This document shows positions 47,201-59,200 of a DNA stretch of 64,000 nt, piece after piece. A program made the position numbers and the translations under genes. The notes beneath the pieces are model-generated. The model saw only the letters and a list, made by a program, of their open reading frames with translations. It made no database searches and was not told where the DNA came from. This stretch comes from Ashinkailepas kermadecensis (Eukaryota; Arthropoda; Thecostraca; Neolepadidae), in the NCBI GenBank assembly GCA_034440615.1, contig JAOTOM010004753.1:347501-411500 (forward strand). Reading direction: 5' to 3'. How positions within the stretch are numbered: the stretch's first letter is position 1; each line of letters opens with the position of its first letter.

Positions 47201-50200
47201 TGTACGTAAGCACAAATGTACGTAAGTGCAAATGTAGGTACACGCAAGTATACATAAGCGCAAATGTACCTAGGCGCAAAAGTACGTAAGCGCAAAAGTA
47301 CGTACGCGCAAATGTACGTAAGCGCAAAAGTACGTAAGCGCAAAAGTACATAAACGCAAATGTACCTATGAGTACTTACGTAAACGTAAACGCTCCAGTA
47401 CGTAAACGTAAAACAATGTAAGAGCAAATGTACGTATGAGCTAATGTACGTACATTTAGGCATACGTGCCTTTGAGTTTAAGCACATTTGGTCAGGTGCA
47501 TATGCCATACGTACATTTGCTCTTACGTGCATTTGCCACAGGTAAATTTGAGCTTAAGTAATTTTGGCATACGTGCATCTGCACGTACGTACAATTGCCA
47601 TACGTACATTTGCGCATACGTACATTTGCGCTTACGCACATTTGCGCATGCGTACTTTTGTGCATACGTACATTTGCGCTTACGTACATTTGCGCTTCCG
47701 TATTTTGCGCATACGTACATTTGCGCTTACGTACATTTGCGCATACGTACTTTTGCGCATACGTACATTTGCCATACGTTCATTTGCCATACGTATATCT
47801 GCGCTTACGTACAATTCCCATACGTACATTTGCGCTTACGTACATTTGCTTACGTACATTTGCGTATGTACATTTGCCATACGCACATTTGCTTTACGTA
47901 CACTTGTCCGGTTACCTCGATATCTTGTGCATTGCATGCTTTTCCAATGGGGAATGCAGATGAATGTTTCTGGAAAGTAAGCCAACTAATCTGCAGAGTG
48001 CAGCAGCGACGGTGTGTTGTTGCCGGGGTGGCGGCGGCCATGGGAGGTGACGGTGTGTTGTTGCCGGGGTGGCGGCGGCCATGGGAGGTGACGGTGTGTT
48101 GTTGCCGGGGTGGCGGCGGCCATGGGAGGTGACGGTGTGTTGTTGCCGGGTGGCGGCGGCCATGGGAGGTGACGGTGTGTTGTTGCGGGGGGCCATGGGA
48201 GGTGACGGTGTGTTGTTGCCGGGTGGCGGCGGCCATGGGAGGTGACGGTGTGTTGTTGCCGGGGTGGCGGCGGCCATGGGAGGTGACGGTGTGTTGTTGC
48301 CGGGGTGGCGGCCATGGGAGGTGACGGTGTGTTGTCGCCGGGGTGGCGGCGGCCATGGGAGGTGGTGACGCCTGCCGATCCGTCGGAGGCTAAGCAAAAC
48401 TGCACACTCATCACATGCGTTCTGTCTGAAGCACTTACTCAGTTTTTTTTCCTCATATAGGGTGTTCGTCTTGTTTTCTTCAACCTGCCATTTTGAAATG
48501 GTATAGGTTAGGTATGCTATGTGCTTTTACGGCTTAGAGCATAGGCAAGGTTGGGAAAACAGGCTGTTCCTTGTTGTTGGCATTCAGAACATTATCCTCT
48601 CCAGAAAATTATCGTCTAATTTGTATCATTTGGAGGTTGAATGGTGCTGTTTGGAAATGAAGTGCTCTGTCATAAAGTGGTCATTATTCACTGGAGGGTG
48701 CAAACGGGGAGTCTGATGTCATATATTTGAAGAAAAATGTCTCTCTGTATTCAATCAACCCCAAATTTTCCCCCCCCCACCAAAAAAAAAAAAAAAAAAA
48801 AAAAAACCCCCCATCTGTGGAGGATGGCCATGCACATCATTGTTCAGAATTGCGCGGCGTGCAAAGTGAAATAAACATCAGTTTGGTATGCATTACAATT
48901 CTAAGAATGTTGCTGTTGCCACGCTAAAATTTTCCTCCAGGTTTAAATAACATGCTGGGACATGGTGTAAAATCATGTCAAAACTATCTGCAATCTAGCG
49001 AAAAGCATGTACCTCTGTCAGACCAAATACCGGACATATTAGAGGGGCTGTTTAATCTAAGCAGATCTGTACCCTGGGCTGCCCTGTACCTTACAACCTT
49101 CTGTCGAATGGTTTCCAAGTAGTTCCGATATGGACGACATGGCATGTGCTCCCAGGGCCTCCGCCACCGTTCCCGCTGACCGGGCGCCTGTGGCCGACGT
49201 GCCCGCAGCACGACCTGCCCGAGAACAACAAGCCCGAGTGCGTACCGGGCGGGTACGACGGCTACTTCATCATGTACCCGTACTCGATGTCCGGGTACGA
49301 CCCCAACAACTCGCGCTTCTCCCCATGCAGTGCGCACCACATCTCCAAGGTGTTGGACATCATCGCCAATGCACAGCGACGCCAGTGTTTCGTCGGTCAG
49401 TGAGCGCCGGGTTCGGGAAGCGGTAGTGGGGCTGAGGGCTGTGGTGGTGGTGGGACTGACGGCTGGGATGGTGGTGGGACTGAGAGCCGGGGTGGTGGTT
49501 GGTCGGGGTGGTGGTGGGACGGAGGGCTGTGGTGGTTGTGTGACTGAGGGCCGGGATTGTGGTGGGACTGAGGGATGGGGTGGCGGTGGTGGGACTGAGG
49601 GCCGGGATGGTGGTGGGGCTGGGGTGGTGGTGGGACTGAGGGCCGGGGTGGCGGTGGGACTGAGGACTGGGGTGGCGGTGGTGGGACCGAGGGCTGGGGT
49701 GGTGGTGGGCCGGGGTGGCGGTTGGTCTGAGGGATGGGGTGGCGGTGGGATTGGAGATAATGGGCGTAAGTAAGAGTTCGGGAAGAATTGGTAAGCAAGC
49801 TGGTGATAGCAGACGGGAAATGAGTCTAAGATGCCCCAGCATCACGAACCTATGTTTAAAAGTCAAACGTAACGACAAGATGGTGCGCTGGGCCTGTAAG
49901 CCTGCCTTGCCAGGGTGTCGATTCACGTCTCGTGTAGCGTTCTCAGTTCTGACTCATGCACTTTGACTAACAACTAGAGAAGGAGGGACTTGGCTATCTG
50001 GACCGTGTCGGTTCATTGATAGCACGCTGAAATCTCAGTTGAGACTACGCGTTTGAGCAGGAATTTGCGCTTTATGTGGTGGATTGCTGATCAGCGCAAA
50101 AAGCTCCGCGTAGTATGCTCCTTGTTTCTATAAAGCCATCTCGGCACGCATTTGGGCCAATCCTTTGTGTTATGACTCACATGACTTTGTGCTGGCGAGA

Positions 50201-53200
50201 ATGCTGACTGAGCTGAGTTCGGGATGCGCTGACAGTGTTTTCAGTCGTGATATTGAAGTATTTGACTTCGCCACGCCAGCCGATTCAACACCACGTGTCC
50301 GTTCAGGTTGACTAGGCGGCCGTCTCGGCCCGTCGGTGTGTTCAAATCAGTCTCGTCTGACGAGGTGTTCCCGCCGCCGTGTCCGCCTGACCGGACGACG
50401 TGTCCATCTGACCTGACGGCGTGTCAGTCTCACATGACACCGTGCTGGTTTGACCTGACCCCGTGTCGGTCTCACATGACACCGTGCCGGTTTGACCTGA
50501 CCCCGTGTCGGCGCCGTTTGACCGTCGGTCAGCCGCAGCCAGAGAGGCCAGCTTCTGCGGCAACCGCGTGCGGGAGCCGGGCGAGGAGTGCGACTGCGGG
50601 TACGAGGCCGACACGTGCTCGGACGGCTGCTGCTACCCGGCCGTGCCTTCGGACCATGACCTCGCCCGCAACCAGTCGGCCGTCGGCTGTGCCCGCCGCA
50701 TCCGCACACAGTGCAGGTCAGGTCAGGTCAGATCAGGCCGTGCCGTCCGACCGGGACCGCGCCCACAACTGGTCGGCCGTCGGCTGCGCCCACCGCGCCC
50801 GTACACAGGTCAGGTCAGGTCAGGTCAGGTCAGGTCGGTCGCGCCTACAACCAGTCTGCCGTCGGCTGCGCCCGCCGCGCCCGCACATAGTGCAGGTCAG
50901 GTCAGGTCAGGTCGGTCGCATCTACAACCAGTCGGCCGTCGGCTGTGCCCGCCGCACCCTCACACAGTGCAGGTCAGGTCAGGTCAGATCAGGCCGTGCC
51001 GTCCGACCGGGACCGCGCCCACCGCGCCCGTACACAGTGCAGGTCAGGTCAGGTCAGGTCGGTCGCGCCTACAACCAGTCTGCCGTCGGCTGCGCCCGCC
51101 GCGCCCGCACATAGTGCAGGTCAGGTCAGGTCAGGTCGGTTGCGGCCGCAACCAGTCTGCCTTCGGCTGCGCCCGCCGCGCATGCACACAGTGCAGGTCA
51201 GGTCATGTCGGCTGCGGTCACACCCGGTTCCGGCCGGCCATTTAACCCGCTAATGCCCAGGTCAGGTGAGCTCACTTTGACAGCTGGGGAATTCCAGGAT
51301 AAATCGACCAGGCAAAGGGGTGATTGTCCACCCTCATGTCTTAGATTTTGAGTAAATCTGGTGTATAGGGTTATCTTATCCCATTAATTCACCTGCTAAA
51401 AATGTAGTTCGATCAGGTCAACGGTTCAGGTGTCATAGCCTCAGGCATTTCTGGAAGGTCACCCTGCAAGGTTATGTTCGGTGGCCGGTATCTATGCTAA
51501 ATATCATTCAAAATATAAATATCCAAACATTTTTTAGCTCGAAAGAATTTAAGGAATCCAATGTTTTGAGAGCGGGCCACGTCCTGTGCCACCACAGTGA
51601 CGTCACACCCCCGCCCATTTATAGCGTAACGTTCGGCTGGGCCGGCCGCGTCCTGTGCCACCACAGTGACGTCACGCCCCGACTGTGCGCAGCGTCAGCG
51701 AGGGTCCGTGCTGTCACCCGGACACGTGTCAACTGGTGGCCTCCTCCGAGGCGCGCACGTGCCACGAGCAGAGCGACTGTCTGCAGCGAGCCACGTGTAA
51801 CGGCACCAGCGCCGCGTGCCCGCCGCCCGCGCACCGGCCCAACATGACCCTGTGTCAGAGGGGGTCAAAGGTGAGCGGCGGTGGCGTCGCAAGGGATCAA
51901 AGGTGGGCCGTCATAGCGTCAGAATGGATTAAAGGTGGACCACGGTAGAGCCGGAGGGACGAAAGGTGTGCCGCGGTGGTGTTATGATGGATCAAACGTG
52001 GGCCGTGACATCGTCAGAGGGGATCAAAGGAGGGTCATGGTGGAGTCAAAGGGATGAAAGGTGTGTTCCACAGTGGTGTTATAATGGATTAAACGTGGGC
52101 CGTGTTCGCGTGAGAGAGGATCAAATGTGAGCCGCATTAGTGTGAGAAGGATCGAAGGTGAGCTGCGTTAGTGTCGGAGGGGATCAAAGAAGGGTCGCGC
52201 GACATAGACTGGCATTGGGGCGATATACAATACACTCGTCGCTATTACAGCCCCACGTCGTTACGAGTAAGATGAGGCGACATGGAACAAGAGGCATGGA
52301 TGCAAAGTTCGTACACTCAAGCTCATTATATTCACGTGCACATACTGTGGACAGCATGTGCACGTGGCATCTGCACGGTGGCGTATCACGGTGGCATCTG
52401 CAACATGTGGCGCCTTAAAGCGTGTCTAACCTGCAGCGCAGGTAGCTGCTTCAGAGTGGTAGGCTGTTGTATTGCTGCTTCAGAGTGGTAGGCTGTTGTA
52501 TTGCTGCTTCAGAGTGGTAGGCTGTTGTCTTGCACTGCTGCCCAGCAGACAAAATGGCGCCCTCTCATCTCAGTGCTGGACCGGGCCACATGGAGATCTC
52601 TGTCCTGTCGGGTGGGTCTCAGGTGGATCTCTCCAACGGTGCGAAGCTGGCGGGCGAGCTCCTCAGGCTCGCCAGTGTGCCGCTTCTTGTGCGTCAGTGC
52701 AACAGCGCTGAACCTCACAAGGCCTACCGTCGATAGTCGGTGGAGTTTCTGTGGCAGGTCCGCTACGTGATCAAACTTTTTTTGCGGCAAAATATGAATT
52801 GAGCTGAGTAGTTCAAACTTCTTGGATCCGAGAGAGGTTGGTTTGAGTACTCTGACCATAAATTGTGATTCAGTAACGGACGGGAGACAGAACGAAGGCA
52901 TCCACAAGCGTAGGAATGACGTCGAGAGGAATAAAAGTCCCTCAGATATGACAGACTAGCCAAAGTACCGAAGCGATGCTGGGATATCACGGAGACATGA
53001 TGATTCCAGCTGAGAGTGCGATCAAAGACTGGATCGAGGTGTTTGCTTCAAAACAGGGGGGGGGGGGAGAGATAATGGTAACGAAATTTGACACTGCCAT
53101 TGGGAGCTGCATGGGATTAATCGGGATACTTCCCGAAGACGCAATTCCTTGTACATGCTGCTCTGCACGCCTCAGTCTTTTGAAGGCATTGTTTGTTGGT

Positions 53201-56200
53201 ATTGAAGACGACAGTTTTGTTTTGATGGTCACACAATTATTTATTCATTTTTTATTTTTAGTTATAATTAAAAAAGAAAGAAAAGAAAGGCAGCTAAAAT
53301 TAATGTGTTATGGGAGGAGTTTGTTCGAAAGCTGGGAATTGCATGTATATACGCAATGCATGTATTGTAGCCAATCACTTGCCTCGATTCATTGCGGTTG
53401 GTTAAAAATTTTCAGCTGCTCGTGCGTCCAGAACTCGAAACCCTTCACGTCCCAGCCGAACACGCTCATCGCCCGGCTACCGAGACCCATTGTCTGAGCT
53501 CGACTGCGCCGCGCCGCAGGTGTGTCTGGACGGCCTGTGTCAGGCGTCGGTCTGCGTCAAGACGGGGCTGGAGGAGTGCGGCCTGACGTCCGGCGACACG
53601 CAGGTAATGGTGCTGCGGCCGCTACCGTGCTGCCGCGCCACGACACGCAGGTAATGGTGCTGTGGCCGCTGCCGTGCTGCCGCGCCACGACACGCAGGTA
53701 ATGGTGCTGCGGCCGCGCTGCCGTGCTGCCGCGCCACGACACGCAGGTAATGGTGCTGCGGCCGCTGCCGTGCTGCCGCGCCACGACACGCAGGTAATGG
53801 TGCTGCGGCCGCTGCCTTTGCTGCCGCGCCACGACACGCAGGTAATGGTGCTGCTGCCGCTGCTGCCGTGCTGCCGTGCTGCCGCGCCACGACACGCAGG
53901 TAATGGTGCTGCGGCCGCTGCTGCCGTGCTGCCGCGCCACGACACGCAGGTAATGGTGCTGCTGCCGCTGCCGTGCTGCCGCGCCACGACACGCAGGTAA
54001 TGGTGCTGCGGCCGCTGCCGTGCTGCCGCGCCACGCTGTGTGGCGGCGGTGGATGTCAGGAGCGCAATGGACCGATGTGGAGTGCGACCCGACGCGAGCT
54101 GTTGGTCCTCGTCACAGGGGCGAATACAGGTGGGGGCACTGGAGACATGTTCCCCCAGTGCCCCAGCATGCTCGAGTTCACTCCTCCCCTCCCCCAAGGA
54201 ATTTTTGTTTGCTGCTGCTGATGGCGCCCCTCAGAATAAATGTTCCCGCATGAAAATTCTTGGTGTCCTCGCCTTGTTGTGTACGAAGTACTGACGTTAT
54301 TTTGATCCGTGCTGTCTGTCTGCCGCTTGCGTTCCTTGGTTTTTACTCTGGCAAGGCTCGTCTCGACGAGGCGAGACGAAAGCCAGGATATGGCGGGGCG
54401 AATGGCCAACAGTTCGCGTCACGAGGCGATGTAAAATAGATAAGAATGGCTTCTTCGTTTAGCAAGCAACAATAAATATAATATCCGCAAGTACTACTTC
54501 GACCCGAACACTTCCCTCCGTAAAACCGCTGTTCGGGTGTCCATGTGTGCAGATATGTACTCAGGGAGCTGTGAATGAACGGTAGTAAAAGCTGGCGTGC
54601 GAGAGCATGCTTGTGGAAGTAGTGTTCGTGCCCCAGTTTTGACGACCTAATCATAGACAAGTATCCAAGTGGTTTTGTGCCATGCAGCGTCCGTACAGGC
54701 AGCATCGATCGGTGTCAAAGACGGTGAGATGCAGCATTATTGCAGAGGTAACGTCAAGCATTGCGGAGGGATGGGTGCAGAGGGCCACTGGTTTCTGGTA
54801 TCGTCACGCGAAGACGGGCGATGGCCCGGCTTTGATAACGCCCAGGGGTGTTACACAGCCGCGTCAGGTCCTAGGCTAGGACCTGACACAGCTGTGTACG
54901 GTGTCGTACACAGCTACACATGACATGACATGACACCCCAGGCCCTGACTCAGCTGTGTACGGTGTCGTGACACCCCAGGACCTGACGCAGCTGTGTGTG
55001 TCTGACACCCCCAGGACCTGACGCAGCTGTATACGTTTCGTGACACCCCAGGACCTGACGCAGCTGTATACGGTTTCGTGACACCCTCAGGACCTGACGC
55101 AGCTGTATACGGTATCCGTGACACGGTGTGACACCCCCAGTACCTGACGCAGCTGTGTACGGTGTCGTGACACCCCAGGACCTGACGCAGCTGTGTACAG
55201 TGTCATGACACCCCCAGGACCTGACGCAGGTGTGTGCGGTGTCATAACACCCCAGGACCTGACGCAGCTGTGTCGGTGTCATGACACCCCCAGGACCTGA
55301 CGCAGCTCTGTACGGTGTCATGACACCACCAGGACCTGACGCAGCTCTGTACGGTGTCATGACACCCCCAGGACCTGACGCAGCTCTGTACGGTATCATG
55401 ACACGCCCAGTACCTGACACAGCTCTGTACGGTATCGCGCCACCCCCAGTACCTGACGCAGCTGTGTACGGTGTCGTGACACCCCAGGACCTGACACAGC
55501 TGTGCACGGTGTCGTGACACCCCCAGGACCTGACAGCTGTGTACGGTGTCGTGACACCCCCAGGACCTGACGCAGCTCTGTACGGTGTCATGACACCCCC
55601 AGGACCTGACGCAGCTCTGTACGGTATCATGACACGCCCAGGACCTGACACAGCTCCGTACGGTGTCGCGCCACCCCCAGTACCTGACGCAGCTCTGTAC
55701 GGTGTCATGACACCCCAGTACCTGACGCAGCTCTGTACGGTGGCATGACACCCCCAGGACCTGACGCAGCTCTGTACGGTGTCGTGACACCCCCAGGACC
55801 TGACGCAGCTCTGTACGGTGTCATGACACCCCAGTACCTGATGCAGCTCTGTACGGTGGCATGACACCCCCAGGACCTGACGCAGCTCTGTACGGTGTCG
55901 TGACACCCCCAGGACCTGACGCAGCTGTGTACGGTTTCGTGACACCCTCAGGACCTGACGCAGCTGTATACGGTATCCGTGACACGGTGTGACACCCCGA
56001 GTACCTGACGCAGCTGTGTACGGTGTCGTGACACCCCAGGACCTGACGCAGCTCTGTACGGTGTCGTGACACCCCCAGGACCTGACGCAGCTGTGTACGG
56101 TGTCGTGACACCCTAGAACCTGACGCAGCTCTGTACGGTGTCGTGACACCCCCAGGACCTGACGCAGCTCTGTACGGTGTCGTGACACCCCCAGGACCTG

Positions 56201-59200
56201 ACACAGCTGTGTACGGTGTCATGACACCCCAGGACCTGACGCAGCTGTGTACGGTGTCGTGACACCCCCAGGACCTGACGCAGCTCTGTATGGTGTCATG
56301 ACACCCCCAGGACCTGACGCAGCTCTGTACGGTGTCGTGACACCCCCAGGACCTGACGCAGCTCTGTATGGTGTCATGACACCCCCAGGACCTGACGCAG
56401 CTGTGTACGGTGTCGTGACACCCCCAGGACCTGACGCAGCTCTGTATGGTGTCATGACACCCCCAGGACCTGACACAGCTGTGTACGGTGTCGTGACACC
56501 CCCAGGACCTGACACAGCTGTGTACGGTGTCATGACACCCCAGGACCTGACGCAGCTGTGTACGGTGTCGTGACACCCCCAGGACCTGACGCAGCTCTGT
56601 ATGGTGTCATGACACCCCCAGGACCTGACGCAGCTGTGTACGGTGTCGTGACACCCTAGGACCTGACACAGCTGTGTACGGTGTCATGACACCCCCAGTA
56701 CCTGACACAGCTGTGTACGGTGTCGTGACACCCCCAGGACCTGACAGCTGTGTACGGTGTCATGACACCCCAGGACCTGACGCAGCTGTATACGGTGTCG
56801 TGACACCCCCAGGACCTGACGCAGCTCTGTACGGTGTCGTGACACCCCCAGGACCTGACGCAGCTCTGTACGGTGTCGTGACACCCCCAGGACCTGACAC
56901 AGCTGTGCACGGTGTCGTGACACCCCTGGACCTGACAGCTGTGTACGGTGTCGTGACACCCCCAGGACCTGACGCAGCTGTGTACGGTGTCGTGACACCC
57001 CCAGGACCTGACGCAGCTCTGTATGGTGTCATGACACCCCCAGAACCTGACGCAGCTGTGTACGGTATCGTGACACCCCCAGGACCTGACGCAGCTGTGT
57101 ACGGTGTCGTGACACCCCCAGGACCTGACGCAGCTGTGTATGGTGTCATGACACCCCAGTACCTGACGCAGCTGTGTACGGTGTCATGACACCCCAGGAC
57201 CTGACAGCTGTGTACGGTGTCGTGACACCCTAGAACCTGACGCAGCTCTGTACGGTGTCGTGACACCCCCAGGACCTGACGCAGCTCTGTACGGTGTCGT
57301 GACACCCCCAGGACCTGACACAGCTCCGTACGGTGTCGCGCCACCCCCAGTACCTGACGCAGCTCTGTACGGTGTCATGACACCCCAGTACCTGACGCAG
57401 CTCTGTACGGTGGCATGACACCCCCAGGACCTGACGCAGCTCTGTACGGTGTCGTGACACCCCCAGGACCTGACGCAGCTCTGTACGGTGTCGTGACACC
57501 CCCAGGACCTGACGCAGCTCTGTACGGTGTCGTGACACCCCCAGGACCTGACACAGCTCTGTACGGTGTCGTGACACCCCCAGGACCTGACGCAGCTGTG
57601 TACGGTGTCGTGACACCCCCAGGACCTGACGCAGCTCTGTACGGTGTCGTGACACCCCCAGGACCTGACAGCTGTGTACGGTGTCGTGACACCCCCAGGA
57701 CCTGACGCAGCTCTGTACGGTGTCGTGACACCCCCAGGACCTGACACAGCTGTGCACGGTGTCATGACACCCCAGGACCTGACGCAGCTGTGTACGGTGT
57801 CGTGACACCCCCAGGACCTGACGCAGCTCTGTACGGTGTCGTGACACCCCAGGACCTGACACAGCTCCGTACGGTGTCGCGCCACCCCCAGTACCTGACG
57901 CAGCTCTGTACGGTGTCATGACACCCCAGTACCTGACGCAGCTCTGTACGGTGGCATGACACCCCCAGGACCTGACGCAGCTCTGTACGGTGTCGTGACA
58001 CCCCTGGACCTGACGCAGCTCTGTACGGTGTCGTGACACCCCCAGGACCTGACGCAGCTGTGTACGGTGTCATGACACCCCAGGACCTGACGCAGCTGTG
58101 TACGGTGTCATGACACCCCAGGACCTGACGCAGCTGTGTACGGTGTCGTGACACCCCCAGGACCTGACGCAGCTGTGTACGGTGTCGTGACACCCTAGAA
58201 CCTGACGCAGCTCTGTGCGGTGTCGTGACACCCCCAGGACCTGACGCAGCTGTGTATGGTGTCGTGACACCCCCAGGACCTGACGCAGCTGTGTACGGTG
58301 TCGTGACACCCTAGAACCTGACGCAGCTGTGTACGGTGTCGTGACACCCCAGGACCTGACGCAGCTGTGTACGGTGTCGTGACACCCTAGAACCTGACGC
58401 AGCTCTGTGCGGTGTCGTGACACCCCCAGGACCTGACGCAGCTGTGTACGGTGTCGTGACACCCTAGAACCTGACGCAGCTGTGTACGGTGTCGTGACAC
58501 CCCCAGGACCTGACGCAGCTGTGTACGGTGTCGTGACACCCTAGAACCTGACGCAGCTCTGTACGGTGTCGTGACACCCCCAGGACCTGACGCAGCTCTG
58601 TACGGTGTCGTGACACCCCCAGGACCTGACGCAGCTCTGTACGGTGTCATGACACCCCAGTACCTGACGCAGCTCTGTACGGTGGCATGACACCCCCAGG
58701 ACCTGACGCAGCTCTGTACGGTGTCGTGACACCCCCAGGACCTGACGCAGCTCTGTACGGTGTCGTGACACCCCCAGGACCTGACACAGCTGTGTACGGT
58801 GTCATGACACCCCAGGACCTGACGCAGCTGTGTACGGTGTCGTGACACCCTGAACCTGACGCAGCTCTGTACGGTGTCGTGACACCCCCAGGACCTGACG
58901 CAGCTCTGTACGGTGTCGTGACACCCCAGGACCTGACACAGCTCCGTACGGTGTCGCGCCACCCCCAGTACCTGACGCAGCTCTGTACGGTGTCATGACA
59001 CCCCAGTACCTGACGCAGCTCTGTACGGTGGCATGACACCCCCAGGACCTGACGCAGCTCTGTACGGTGTCGTGACACCCCCAGGACCTGACGCAGCTCT
59101 GTACGGTGTCGTGACACCCCCAGGACCTGACGCAGCTGTGTACGGTGTCGTGACACCCTAGAACCTGACGCAGCTCTGTACGGTGTCGTGACACCCCCAG

